Below are positions 11,875-18,977 of a stretch of DNA of 31,319 bases, piece after piece. Below the pieces are notes generated by a model. It saw only the letters and a list, made by a program, of their open reading frames with translations. It was not told where the DNA came from and ran no database searches. A program made the translations under genes and the position numbers. How positions within the stretch are numbered: position 1 is the stretch's first letter; each line of letters starts with the position of its first letter. This DNA is from a virus: the IMG/VR virus record IMGVR_UViG_3300046003_003492, positions 1-31,319 of that record; one strand, written 5' to 3'.

Positions 11875-12056
11875 GCGAGCCTGAGTTCTGGCTGACGCTG
11901 CTGGCGTTTGCCGCGTTCGCGTGCATCGCAATGATCGCCGCCATGACGTGGATGCTGCACACGATGATGGGCCACGGCATGCCGGGCCCACCGCCGTACA
12001 TTCCGCCGTACATTCCGCCGCCGCCGCCAGAACCGCCGAAGGGAGACGCGCCATGA
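11871..12056 (+). CDS. Single-span membrane protein with proline-rich tail
   Basis: The 61-residue protein has a hydrophobic helix (FWLTLLAFAAFACIAMIAAM, residues 6-25), a short His/Met-rich stretch (HTMMGHGM), and a proline-rich tail built on a doubled PPYI unit followed by PPPPPEPP. The PPYI doubling comes from a direct 12-base repeat. The His/Met part might bind a metal, a weak idea. It and the next small membrane protein form a pair. A holin or spanin role is possible, but no endolysin is near and the late genes have not begun. Confidence 0.65.
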   Translation: MSEPEFWLTLLAFAAFACIAMIAAMTWMLHTMMGHGMPGPPPYIPPYIPPPPPEPPKGDAP

Positions 12057-12187
12057 GCGAGCAGAAGCAGGCCGACGACATCGCCCGGCGCACCACCATC
12101 AGCAACGCCATCGTCGTCGCGCTGGTCGTGATCGGCGTTGCGCTCGTCGCATGGAGCGTCCTAGTCTCAATGCCGCCGCCAACCTGA
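12053..12187 (+). CDS. 44-residue single-span membrane protein
   Basis: Start by ATGA overlap with the previous membrane protein gene; GGGAGA lies just upstream. A charged N-terminus (SEQKQADDIARR) is followed by one strong membrane helix (AIVVALVVIGVALVAWSVLV, residues about 20-39) and a few residues outside. The charge pattern suggests the N-terminus stays in the cytoplasm. Function unknown. Together with its neighbour it may form a two-part membrane complex. Confidence 0.6.
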   Translation: MSEQKQADDIARRTTISNAIVVALVVIGVALVAWSVLVSMPPPT

Positions 12188-12199
12188 AGGAGACCGCCA

Positions 12200-12487
12200 A
12201 TGACCCAAGAAGAAATGTGCGACATCGCCACGAAGACCGCGCTGACCTGCGTTCGGGCGATCATGGAGGGGAACGAAAAAGTGCCCGAGGACCATCGTCT
12301 CACCGCCGACATCTTCAGCGCGACCCGCGTCCTGGCGTTCATGATGGTGTCCGCGCGGATGGGCGGAATGCCGTCCGACGAAGAGCTTGCGGACATGCTT
12401 CCGTTGCTGGCCGTGCAGTGCCTCACCCTCCACAAGCAGTATGGGTCGACGTTTGCCACCGCTTCCGCTGCCGGGCAGGTGCATTGA
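12200..12487 (+). CDS. 95-residue hypothetical protein
   Basis: The ATG has GGAG nine bases upstream, after a 12-base gap. The product is all helical, with moderately hydrophobic segments (TRVLAFMMVSARMGG, MLPLLAVQCLTLH) that probably form a packed bundle rather than membrane spans, and two cysteines near the N-terminus. No motif is recognised. It ends by TGATG overlap with the next gene. Confidence 0.65.
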   Translation: MTQEEMCDIATKTALTCVRAIMEGNEKVPEDHRLTADIFSATRVLAFMMVSARMGGMPSDEELADMLPLLAVQCLTLHKQYGSTFATASAAGQVH

Positions 12488-12672
12488 TGTCCAAGTTCCA
12501 CGTCATCGATTTCGTGATAGCCGCGCGCCAGATGGTCGGCCCGTCGCTGTCGATCACGAAGGCGCTCGAGAAGCGCCGGGCCAGCAGCACCATCGACCGC
12601 AAGCCGCACCAGGGCACGCGCGAGCGGCAGCGCCGCCTGCGCCGCATGGCGAAGAAGGGCGGCCAGTCGTGA
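12487..12672 (+). CDS. 61-residue basic hypothetical protein
   Basis: Start by TGATG overlap. The first half is a mixed helix (VIDFVIAARQMVGPSLSI). The second half is very basic (RKPHQGTRERQRRLRRMAKKGG), which suggests binding to nucleic acid. The small size and basic tail would suit an RNA- or DNA-binding regulator, such as an antiterminator before the late genes, but nothing specific shows this. The stop overlaps the GTG start of the next gene. Confidence 0.55.
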   Translation: MSKFHVIDFVIAARQMVGPSLSITKALEKRRASSTIDRKPHQGTRERQRRLRRMAKKGGQS

Positions 12673-12935
12673 GCGAGTACGCGCCGTTCCGCCCCGGCTG
12701 CGTCGTGCGGCTCAAGGGCCAGACCGTGCGGATGACCGTGATCAGCGGCAGCGACGCCGATCCCGTCCGCCGCTGCGCGTGGTTCAAGGTCGACGGCAGC
12801 CTCGAGATCCAGGCGCTGGCCGTCGTCGCGCTCGAGCGCGATCCCAGCCAGGACGCAAAGGAAGCAGGGCCACCTCTCACGGCAACCGAGCTCCGGCTGC
12901 GGCAGGGCGAGGCCCTTGATTCCCTCGGACGGTGA
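12669..12935 (+). CDS. DUF2158/YodC-like small protein
   Basis: The GTG start overlaps the previous stop (GTGA); 88 residues. The first 50 residues follow the pattern of the DUF2158 (YodC) family: FRPGCVVRLKGQTVRMTV, then CAWFKVDGSLEIQALAVVAL. This small SH3-like beta fold has no known reaction. The end is helical (TATELRLRQGEALDSL). It is the last gene of the rightward early block, and the noncoding junction before the terminase genes follows. Confidence 0.6.
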   Translation: MSEYAPFRPGCVVRLKGQTVRMTVISGSDADPVRRCAWFKVDGSLEIQALAVVALERDPSQDAKEAGPPLTATELRLRQGEALDSLGR

Positions 12936-12940
12936 CCGGC

Positions 12941-12969
12941 TAGACGCAAGATAGTTGCTCGCGTATCTT
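12941..12969 (+). promoter_or_regulatory. Possible late promoter with overlapping inverted repeat
   Basis: TAGACG (12941-12946) and TATCTT (12964-12969), each 4 of 6 to consensus, stand 17 bases apart. CAAGATA (12947-12953) and its inverse TATCTTG (12964-12970) span the spacer and -10 box and could be an operator. Initiation would fall near 12976, seven bases before the structured leader. The boxes are weak, so an activator may be needed. Confidence 0.4.
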
Positions 12970-12975
12970 GTGCGC

Positions 12976-13070
12976 CGCAAGTCTGGGGTTCCGGGCTCGG
13001 TAGCTTGGCGGTCGCCGTGCCCGACCTGGGGCTCTCGGACTTTGCGGTCTGAGAGCCCTGGGAGCCCCGG
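12976..13070 (+). ncRNA. Three-way-junction leader RNA before the small terminase gene
   Basis: A closed RNA fold can be drawn by hand. P1 pairs 12983-12992 with 13061-13070 (10 of 10 pairs, two of them G-U). P2 pairs 12993-13000 with 13015-13022 (one mismatch). P3 pairs 13027-13041 with 13046-13060 (15 pairs, four G-U, loop UUGC). The arms meet with at most a few unpaired bases. The 3' strand of P1 holds GGAG (13061-13064), the ribosome-binding site for the TTG start at 13071. Folding would therefore hide that site. It may control translation, serve as a packaging signal, or both. Confidence 0.5.
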
Positions 13071-13592
13071 TTGAACAAGCGGACAAAGGAATTCCTCGCA
13101 CTGAAGCCGATGCACCAGCTGCTCGTCGCTGAGTACATGACGGACTTCAACGCGACACGCGCGTACACGGCGGCCGGTTTTCCCGGCAAGAACGCCGACG
13201 TGCAGGGGCCTCGCATGATCCAGCAGGCCGACGTCCAGGCTGCGGTGCAGGCCGAGACCAAGATCATGCTGGCCGACCTGAAGCTGACGCCGGGCAAGGT
13301 GCTGCGAGACCTCGAGGCCGCCCGCATTGCGGCGATGTCGAACGGCAAGTTCAGCGCGGCGGTCATGGCGATCGAGCGGATGGTCAGGTACCGCAACATC
13401 TTCCCGCACCAGTATCGCGCGAACAACGGCGACCTGCCGATTCCCGGCCTCGACGGCGATCCCGACAACCAGGCGCCAGTGGCGATCGACGACGTGTCGC
13501 GGCGCATCCTCTTCCTCCTGACCGGCCCGATGGCGCCGGCCGGGGAGAAGCCTGCAGCTCGAGACGATGAGCCGCCGGTCACGATCCAGTAA
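13071..13592 (+). CDS. terS: Terminase small subunit (Terminase_2 type)
   Basis: The TTG start follows GGAG by six bases; the next in-frame ATG, 14 codons on, would cut the first helix. The 173-residue protein matches Terminase_2 family small subunits: KPMHQLLVAEYM, FNATRAYTAAGFPG, QGPRMIQQADVQAAVQAE, a helix-turn-helix DNA-recognition unit followed by the oligomer-forming helices. It recognises the packaging site and feeds DNA to the large subunit. The end is Pro/Asp-rich and flexible. A structured leader probably limits its translation. It is separated from the large subunit by one virion-like gene. Confidence 0.85.
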   Translation: MNKRTKEFLALKPMHQLLVAEYMTDFNATRAYTAAGFPGKNADVQGPRMIQQADVQAAVQAETKIMLADLKLTPGKVLRDLEAARIAAMSNGKFSAAVMAIERMVRYRNIFPHQYRANNGDLPIPGLDGDPDNQAPVAIDDVSRRILFLLTGPMAPAGEKPAARDDEPPVTIQ

Positions 13593-13645
13593 AATGCCAA
13601 TCTTGGCGCACAATGGGCTGAAGCCCGCATAATTGGAGACTTTCG

Positions 13646-14488
13646 ATGACTCGCATCCTTTCCTCGATCGATGGCCGTAAGAGCGGCGGAACGCAGGACG
13701 TCAAGCGCGGCTCTGCCCTTCAGCCTGGCCCGCAGATGTCGGTCGGTGGCTTTCTCTCCGGCGACCACGGCTCGCAGATCCATCACCCGGCGCCGTCGCG
13801 CGTGACGGAGTTCGACGACTTCCTCGGCGCGGGCGTCCTGCCCGTGCGCTACACCTCGCTCGAGGGCACCGACTCGGCCACGTCGGCGGCGGTGATCACG
13901 GGCGTCGTGTCCGGCGCACTGCGCCTGACCACGGGTGACGCCGGCACCGGCATCGCGGCGGACGGCGAGATGATCGTCGAGACCCTGCAGTGGCGCGCGG
14001 CGAACGGCGAGCTGTGCGGCGAGTGGCGCGTGAAGATGTCGGCGGTCACGACCTGCTGGGCCTTCATCGGCTTCACCGATCAGATCTCGACCCTCGAGGC
14101 TGCGATCGAAAGCGCCGGCTCCGGCAACACCATCACGACGAACGCCTCCGACGCGGTCGGTTTCATGTTCGACACGCGCATGACCGACGACAACTGGTGG
14201 CTGGTGGGCGTTGCGGCCGACGTCGATGCGACCGCGCAGGACAGCGACATCGCTCCGACCGCGGCCCAGTACCAGACGCTGCGCGTCGAGGTGACGGCCG
14301 ATGGCATCGCGTCGTTCTTCATCAACGGTCTGCCGGTCGGCACCAGGATGACCGGCGCCGTCACCGCGGCGACGCAGCTGACGCCGACCATTGGCGTCTC
14401 CAAGACCAGCGTCGCGGCGTCGATGACGATGGACGTCGACTACCAGCACGTCTCGATGCTGCGCGGCGCCGACGGCACCGCGTTCTAA
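13646..14488 (+). CDS. Putative beta-sandwich virion protein between the terminase subunits
   Basis: The ATG has TTGGAG about eight bases upstream. The 280-residue protein is beta-rich throughout, with alternating strands such as CGEWRVKMSAVTTCWAFIGF, NWWLVGVAADVD and TLRVEVTADGIASFFINGLPVG. The last resembles the strand-turn of concanavalin/LamG-like domains (VEVTADGxxxFFINGxxVG). Such proteins decorate heads or bind sugars. The first 55 residues are polar and Gly-rich and may attach to the particle. Its place between terS and terL is unusual. No secretion signal is seen. The domain call is by eye. Confidence 0.6.
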   Translation: MTRILSSIDGRKSGGTQDVKRGSALQPGPQMSVGGFLSGDHGSQIHHPAPSRVTEFDDFLGAGVLPVRYTSLEGTDSATSAAVITGVVSGALRLTTGDAGTGIAADGEMIVETLQWRAANGELCGEWRVKMSAVTTCWAFIGFTDQISTLEAAIESAGSGNTITTNASDAVGFMFDTRMTDDNWWLVGVAADVDATAQDSDIAPTAAQYQTLRVEVTADGIASFFINGLPVGTRMTGAVTAATQLTPTIGVSKTSVAASMTMDVDYQHVSMLRGADGTAF

Positions 14489-14490
14489 GA

Positions 14491-16149
14491 ATGGACGGCT
14501 CGCCGGTAGCGCAGGCCAGCCTGCTCGAGGAGATCCGAGCTCGCATGTCTGCGCTGCCGGCGGATCGGCAACGCGAGGTCGCCGCCCTGGCTGGGGCGGT
14601 GACAGGCACGATGCGGATGGTCCCGAATGCCGGGCCGCAGACCGCAGCCTATCGATCGATGGCCGACGTGCTGCTCTATGGCGGGCAGGCTGGTGGCGGC
14701 AAGACGTTCCTCGAGCTCGGCTGGCCGATCAACGAATCCGACAGCGGCATCATCTTCCGCCGCGAGCTCACGCAGACAGACGGCCTCGAGAAAGAAGGCA
14801 AGAAGCTGATCGGCCAGGCGGCCGGATACAACGGCACCAAGCACGAGTGGACGTGGCCGAACGGCAAGTCACTGAAGCTGGCCGGCATGAAGGGGCCCGA
14901 GGACTGGCAACCCTACGCCGGCCGCGAGCGCGATTACATGGGCTTCGACGAGGGCGGTGAGTTCCTCGAGGTCCAGGTCGCCAGCATCATCGCGTGGCTG
15001 CGCGCCGCACCGGGCAAGCGGTGCCGCGTCATCATCGGCAGCAACCCGCCTCGATCGTCGGACGGCCAGTGGCTGCTGAAGTGGTTCGCGCCCTGGCTCG
15101 ATGAGCGGTTCGACAATCCAGCCGAGGCCGGCGAATTGCGCTGGGCCTGCTACGTCACGACCAACGGCATCGGCGCGATGCAGTGGGTCGCAGGGCCGGG
15201 CGAGTATCAGTTCGACGGCGAGAATTACACGGCCAAGTCCTACACGTTCATCCCGGCGAGCCTGGCGGACAATCCCTACCGGAATACCCCGGAGTACAAG
15301 GCCCAGCTGCAGTCGCTGCCCGAGCCGCTGCGCTCGCAACTGCTCTACGGCGATTTCGGTGCCGGCTTGCAGGATGGCGCCGACCAGATGATCCCGACCG
15401 CCTGGATCAGGGCGGCGCAGAAGCGGTGGACGCCGGAGCCGCCGAAGGGCGTGCCGATGTGCGCGATGGGCGTCGATGCCTCCGGTGGTGGCGAGGATCC
15501 GATGGTGATCGCTGCCCGCTATGACGGCTGGTATGCCGAGCTGATCGAAACGCCTGGCGCGACGATTCCCGGCGACAAGCTGGGGACGCATCAGGCCGGC
15601 GTGGTCGTGATGCACCGCCGCGACTCCGCGCTGGTGATAGTCGACATGGGCGGCGGCTACGGCGGCGGAATCTACGAGCATCTCAAAGGCAACGGCATCG
15701 AGACGACGGCCTACAAGGGGGCCGGTGAGGGCGCCGGCCGGTCGGCGGATCGGCAACTCAAGTTCCACAACATGCGGACGCAGACCTACTGGCGTTTCCG
15801 CGAGGCGCTCGATCCCGACCAGCCGGGTGGCTCGCCGATCGCCCTGCCGCCTGATCCCGGCATCGTGGCCGAGCTCGCCGCCGTGACCTTCGACATCGTG
15901 AGCCTGGCGGGCGGGATGGGCGTGAAGGCGCGCAAGAAGGAAACCGTGATCGAGAAGCTCGGTCACTCGCCCAACAAGGCCGACGCGATCGTCATGGCCT
16001 GGACGGCTGGCGTGAAGATGTCGAACATCCGGGGCGGGTGGAGGGCTAATGCCGCGCCCGTGAATGTGGTAATGGGGCATGCGGCGACGCGGCGCACATC
16101 ATCTGGTGGTGGTGTGGTCTACCGCGGCGGGGGTGGCGAACATGGTTGA
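14491..16149 (+). CDS. terL: Terminase large subunit
   Basis: The ATG at 14491 comes two bases after the previous stop. The open frame extends upstream, but that part is an Arg-rich shadow of the gene before. The 552-residue protein has the packaging ATPase: Walker A GGQAGGGKT (64-72) and Walker B YMGFDEG with Asp153-Glu154. The RNase H-like nuclease follows, with Asp329 in MGVDASGGG, Asp385 in IVDMGGG and Asp498 in NKADAIV. It drives DNA into the prohead and cuts it. The C-terminal 35 residues are Gly/Arg-rich. The last bases overlap the next start. Confidence 0.93.
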   Translation: MDGSPVAQASLLEEIRARMSALPADRQREVAALAGAVTGTMRMVPNAGPQTAAYRSMADVLLYGGQAGGGKTFLELGWPINESDSGIIFRRELTQTDGLEKEGKKLIGQAAGYNGTKHEWTWPNGKSLKLAGMKGPEDWQPYAGRERDYMGFDEGGEFLEVQVASIIAWLRAAPGKRCRVIIGSNPPRSSDGQWLLKWFAPWLDERFDNPAEAGELRWACYVTTNGIGAMQWVAGPGEYQFDGENYTAKSYTFIPASLADNPYRNTPEYKAQLQSLPEPLRSQLLYGDFGAGLQDGADQMIPTAWIRAAQKRWTPEPPKGVPMCAMGVDASGGGEDPMVIAARYDGWYAELIETPGATIPGDKLGTHQAGVVVMHRRDSALVIVDMGGGYGGGIYEHLKGNGIETTAYKGAGEGAGRSADRQLKFHNMRTQTYWRFREALDPDQPGGSPIALPPDPGIVAELAAVTFDIVSLAGGMGVKARKKETVIEKLGHSPNKADAIVMAWTAGVKMSNIRGGWRANAAPVNVVMGHAATRRTSSGGGVVYRGGGGEHG

Positions 16150-16366
16150 TCTCAAGCGTCGAGGGTTCTTCGCAGCGGCTGCCGTCCCGGTGGCCGCTTT
16201 GCCAGTTGCGGCCGAACCCGTGGTCGAGATGGTCGAGGCCGACGTCGCGATGGTGCCGCCGGTCGTGCGGAGCGGTCGCTTGTCGAAGCTCCAGCAGGCC
16301 TACAAGGACGAATTCATCCGCCAGTTCGGGCAGCGGTCGATCGCCCTCAAGCAGGGGCGCGTCTGA
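16142..16366 (+). CDS. Small protein with twin-arginine-like signal
   Basis: Overlaps the end of the terminase gene by eight bases; 74 residues. The N-terminus reads KRRGFFAAAAVPVAALPVAAEP: a twin arginine, two phenylalanines, a mild hydrophobic stretch and an Ala-x-Ala-like site, the layout of a Tat export signal. The rest is a short strand and a basic helix (LSKLQQAYKDEFIRQFGQR). Export of a protein encoded between terL and portal would be odd, so the stretch may instead be a membrane-contact or assembly helix. No family is recognised. Confidence 0.6.
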   Translation: MVDLKRRGFFAAAAVPVAALPVAAEPVVEMVEADVAMVPPVVRSGRLSKLQQAYKDEFIRQFGQRSIALKQGRV

Positions 16367-16599
16367 TGGGCAGCCTGTTCGGCGGTATGCCCTCCGCGCC
16401 GGCTGTCATCCAGACGCCGGCGACCGTGATCCCGGTTGCGCCCTATGGGCCGCAACTCGCGCCGGGCCAGGAGTACGTCGGCGGGCCGGTCAATCCACCG
16501 CGTCCGCCAGCACCGGGCCCGACGCCCGAGGAAGAGGAAGAAGAGCGCCGCCGCAACAGCATCATCGGCTCGGACGTAACGCTTGGTGGAGGTGTGTGA
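16366..16599 (+). CDS. Proline-rich small virion-region protein, paralog A
   Basis: Start by TGATG overlap; 77 residues. It opens with MGSLFGGMP, then a long Pro-rich unfolded part, an acidic run (EEEEEE) and ends RRRNSIIGSDVTLGGG. Both ends match the next gene product, so the two are tandem relatives. Similar short proteins with a Pro-rich middle and a conserved end occur just before portal genes in several podovirus-type phages, with no known role. The shape suggests a peptide linker that holds two partners. Confidence 0.7.
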   Translation: MGSLFGGMPSAPAVIQTPATVIPVAPYGPQLAPGQEYVGGPVNPPRPPAPGPTPEEEEEERRRNSIIGSDVTLGGGV

Positions 16600-16799
16600 T
16601 GGCTGGACTGTTTGGAGGGGCCCCGCAACCGGCGCCGATGATCTTGCCGCCGCCGGCACCGACACCACCGGAGCCGATGCCGGTTCCCGATCCCGAGGCC
16701 CAGCGGCGCGCGCAGGAGAAGATCCTCGCGCGCCAGAACGCTGGGGCCACGACCCGCCGGTCGACGATCATCGGCGAGTCCGACACGCTGGGGGCCTAG
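16599..16799 (+). CDS. Proline-rich small virion-region protein, paralog B
   Basis: Start by TGATG overlap with paralog A; 66 residues. It opens with MAGLFGGAP, continues Pro-rich (PPPAPTPPEPMPVPDPEA), then a basic helix (QRRAQEKILARQ), and ends RRSTIIGESDTLGA. The start (LFGG) and the end (RR, IIG, TLG) agree with paralog A, while the middle differs. The portal gene follows after three bases. The role is unknown; a small head or connector component is plausible. Confidence 0.7.
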   Translation: MAGLFGGAPQPAPMILPPPAPTPPEPMPVPDPEAQRRAQEKILARQNAGATTRRSTIIGESDTLGA

Positions 16800-16802
16800 G
16801 CC

Positions 16803-18467
16803 ATGCAGGCGATCGACCAGATCAAGGCGCGCGGGGGCAACTTGTTTCAGCGCGGTTCTCTGCTGTCCCTCTGGCAGGAGCTGGCCGACAACTTCCAGCC
16901 GGATCTCGAGTTCACGGTGCGCCGCACGGTCGGCACCGATTACGCATCCAACCTGATGACGTCCTTCCCGCTGCTGATGCAGCGCGACCTGACCAATGCG
17001 TTCGCCGCCATGCTGCGGCCGACCAGCAAGCCCTGGTTCAAGCTGTCGACGAACCGGCCCGATCGCGAGGACACCGAGGCGAAGCAATACCTCGAGTGGG
17101 CGACCAAGCTGCAGCGGAACGCGATGTACGACCTGCCGGCGCAGTTCAACCGGGCGACCAAGGAGACAGACGCCTACTTCTCGCTGATCGGCCAGGGCGT
17201 GATCCAGGTCGACATGTACCGGCCCCTCGATGGCAGCACGCCGCATCTACTGCACCGCGCCTGGAATCCTCGCGACTGCGCGTGGGCGGAAAGCCACACG
17301 GGCCAGATCGATACGATGTTCCGGGTCTGGGAGGCGTTCGCCTTCGATCTCGTGCAGACGTTCCCCGAGACCGTGAACGAAGAGGTCCGCCGCAACGCGC
17401 GCGAGAGGCCCTACGACATGGTCAAGGTCTGGCACGTCGTGATGCCGGCCGAGCTCTACAACGCGATGGACGGCGTCGACAAGAAGATCAATCAGAAGTG
17501 GGTGTCGCTGTTCATCGACATCGAGCATGACACGCTGCTCGAGGTCAAAGGGCAGCTGGTGTTCAACTACGTCGTGCCGCGCTGGCGGATGATCAGCGGC
17601 TCGCAATACGCTCACTCTCCCGTGACGATGGCCGCGCTGCCCGATGCCAGACTGATCCAGTCGATCGCGCGCGTGCTGCTCGAGGCCGGCGAGAAGGCGG
17701 TCAATCCCCCGATGATCGGCGTGCGCGAGGCGCTGCGGTCGGATCTGCAGATGTTCGCGGGCGGCTTCACGGCGGTCGATGCCGAGTACGATGAGCGTCT
17801 GGGCGAGGTGCTGCGGCCCCTGACCCAGGACACGAAGAACCTGGGGTTCGGCGAGAAGCTGCTGCAGGACATCCGCATGCAGCTCACGTCGGCCTTCATG
17901 CTGAACAAGCTGAACCTGCCGCCGGCGATGGGTGGCGACAAGATGACGGCCTACGAGGTGGCGCAGCGGACGCAGGAGTTCATCCGCAACGCGCTGCCGC
18001 TCTTCGAACCGATGGAGGTCGAGTACAACGGCGCGCTGTGCGAGCTCGACTTCCAGCTGCTGCTGAACAATTCGGTCGAGATGCGCCAGCGCATTCCCGA
18101 GTCGATCCGCGGCGTCGAGTACAAGTTCGTCTTCGAAAGCCCGCTGAAAGAGGCGATGGAGAAGATCAAGGTCGGCCAGTTCACCGAAGGCGGCCAGATC
18201 CTCGTGCAGGCGCAGGCTCTCGACCCCAGCGCCGCGGTCATCATCAACGGCAAGAAGGCGGTGCGCGACGTCATGTCGGTCGTCGTGCCGGCCGATTGGC
18301 TGCGCACCGAGACCGAGGTCGATCGCCTCCTTGCCGACCAGGCGGCGCAGCAGAAGCAGGACCAGATGATGGCGATGCTGGCCGAGGGCGCTGGTGCTGC
18401 CAGTGATCTGGGCAGCGCGCTGAAGTCTGGCGCCGAGGCCGCGCAGTTGGGTGGCATCGCTGCATGA
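16803..18467 (+). CDS. Portal (head-to-tail connector) protein, T7 gp8-like
   Basis: The 554-residue protein has the length and layout of podovirus connectors (Head-tail_con family): an N-terminal helical domain (RGSLLSLWQELADNFQPD), MTSFPLLMQRDLTNAFAAMLRP, the wing (WFKLSTNRPD), the stem region (VNPPMIGVREALRSDLQMFAGG) and a long C-terminal helix with Gln/Met/Ala repeats. Twelve copies form the ring through which DNA is packed and ejected, and to which the tail tube binds. No ribosome-binding site is obvious, and the three-base gap from the gene before suggests coupled translation. Confidence 0.9.
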   Translation: MQAIDQIKARGGNLFQRGSLLSLWQELADNFQPDLEFTVRRTVGTDYASNLMTSFPLLMQRDLTNAFAAMLRPTSKPWFKLSTNRPDREDTEAKQYLEWATKLQRNAMYDLPAQFNRATKETDAYFSLIGQGVIQVDMYRPLDGSTPHLLHRAWNPRDCAWAESHTGQIDTMFRVWEAFAFDLVQTFPETVNEEVRRNARERPYDMVKVWHVVMPAELYNAMDGVDKKINQKWVSLFIDIEHDTLLEVKGQLVFNYVVPRWRMISGSQYAHSPVTMAALPDARLIQSIARVLLEAGEKAVNPPMIGVREALRSDLQMFAGGFTAVDAEYDERLGEVLRPLTQDTKNLGFGEKLLQDIRMQLTSAFMLNKLNLPPAMGGDKMTAYEVAQRTQEFIRNALPLFEPMEVEYNGALCELDFQLLLNNSVEMRQRIPESIRGVEYKFVFESPLKEAMEKIKVGQFTEGGQILVQAQALDPSAAVIINGKKAVRDVMSVVVPADWLRTETEVDRLLADQAAQQKQDQMMAMLAEGAGAASDLGSALKSGAEAAQLGGIAA

Positions 18468-18625
18468 GTGAACGCGAGCCGACCGACGTCGAGGTGATCC
18501 AGCGGCGGCTCGACCTGGTTGCGCGGGCGCTGGCGCAGCCGGCCTACGCACAGACCGCTGAGTTCGTTGTCGACTGGGCGAGGTGCGCGACGCAGCCGGT
18601 GCCGATCCCCGAAGAGGAGCCCTGA
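18464..18625 (+). CDS. 53-residue hypothetical protein
   Basis: Start by ATGA overlap with the portal gene; the stop overlaps the next start (TGATG). The product is acidic and helical (TDVEVIQRRLDLVARALAQP, AEFVVDWARCA) and ends PVPIPEEEP. It is too short to assign. The exact overlaps on both sides support it as a gene. It may be a small assembly chaperone. Confidence 0.55.
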   Translation: MSEREPTDVEVIQRRLDLVARALAQPAYAQTAEFVVDWARCATQPVPIPEEEP

Positions 18626-18969
18626 TGCGCGTACCGCGGAAGATACGGCCGGAGATCCACGGCTACTCGCCAGAGGCGCATCTGTCGGCACCGTTCGTGA
18701 TCGCCGACGTGCTTGCCATCCAGGCGCTGGCTCGAGGCGATGCCGACGCAAGCCAGCAGCAGCGCGCGCTGAAGTGGTTCGTCGAGGGCGCGGCGAACAT
18801 CTACGGCGAGACCTACGACGCTGCGAACCAGCACAATTCATCGTTCATGCAAGGCCGGCGCTACGCGGGCATGCGCGTGGTGGCGATGTACAAGGTCAAC
18901 ACCGGAGAGCTCGCCGATGTTGAGGCTACGCGAAGAGCGCGAGAAGCTGAACAATCCCGCCAGAAATAG
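18625..18969 (+). CDS. Bbp19-like small structural-region protein
   Basis: The ATG at 18625 fits the overlap with the gene before; 114 residues. The central pattern (ALKWFVEGAANIYGETYD, then SFMQGRRYAGMRVVAMY) resembles the Bbp19 family of Bordetella phage BPP-1 and relatives, encoded between portal and scaffold as here. Those have no proven function. The match is by eye. The C-terminus is a charged helix (ATRRAREAEQSRQK). A scaffold gene follows after eight bases. Confidence 0.6.
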   Translation: MRVPRKIRPEIHGYSPEAHLSAPFVIADVLAIQALARGDADASQQQRALKWFVEGAANIYGETYDAANQHNSSFMQGRRYAGMRVVAMYKVNTGELADVEATRRAREAEQSRQK

Positions 18970-18977
18970 GAGACGAC

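Noticed and set aside
11989-12035. Tandem CCG-TACATT repeat as a CRISPR or binding-site array
   Set aside because: It encodes the doubled PPYI in a proline-rich tail, with only two units and no spacers.
11871-12187. Holin pair
   Set aside because: Two single-span proteins alone are not enough; no endolysin or spanin is nearby and they lie in the early block.
12983-13070. tRNA-like cloverleaf before the small terminase gene
   Set aside because: There are only three arms, the 15-pair arm has no anticodon loop of seven bases, and no T-loop or CCA end is present. Described as a leader RNA instead.
12554-14449. 631-residue minus-strand open frame across the terminase start
   Set aside because: It crosses a noncoding junction and three well-supported plus-strand genes, with shadow-type Arg/Ala composition.
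13990-14490. N-terminal extension of the large terminase
   Set aside because: The upstream part is the Arg/Asp-rich shifted reading of the beta-sandwich gene; normal terminases start near the ATG at 14491.
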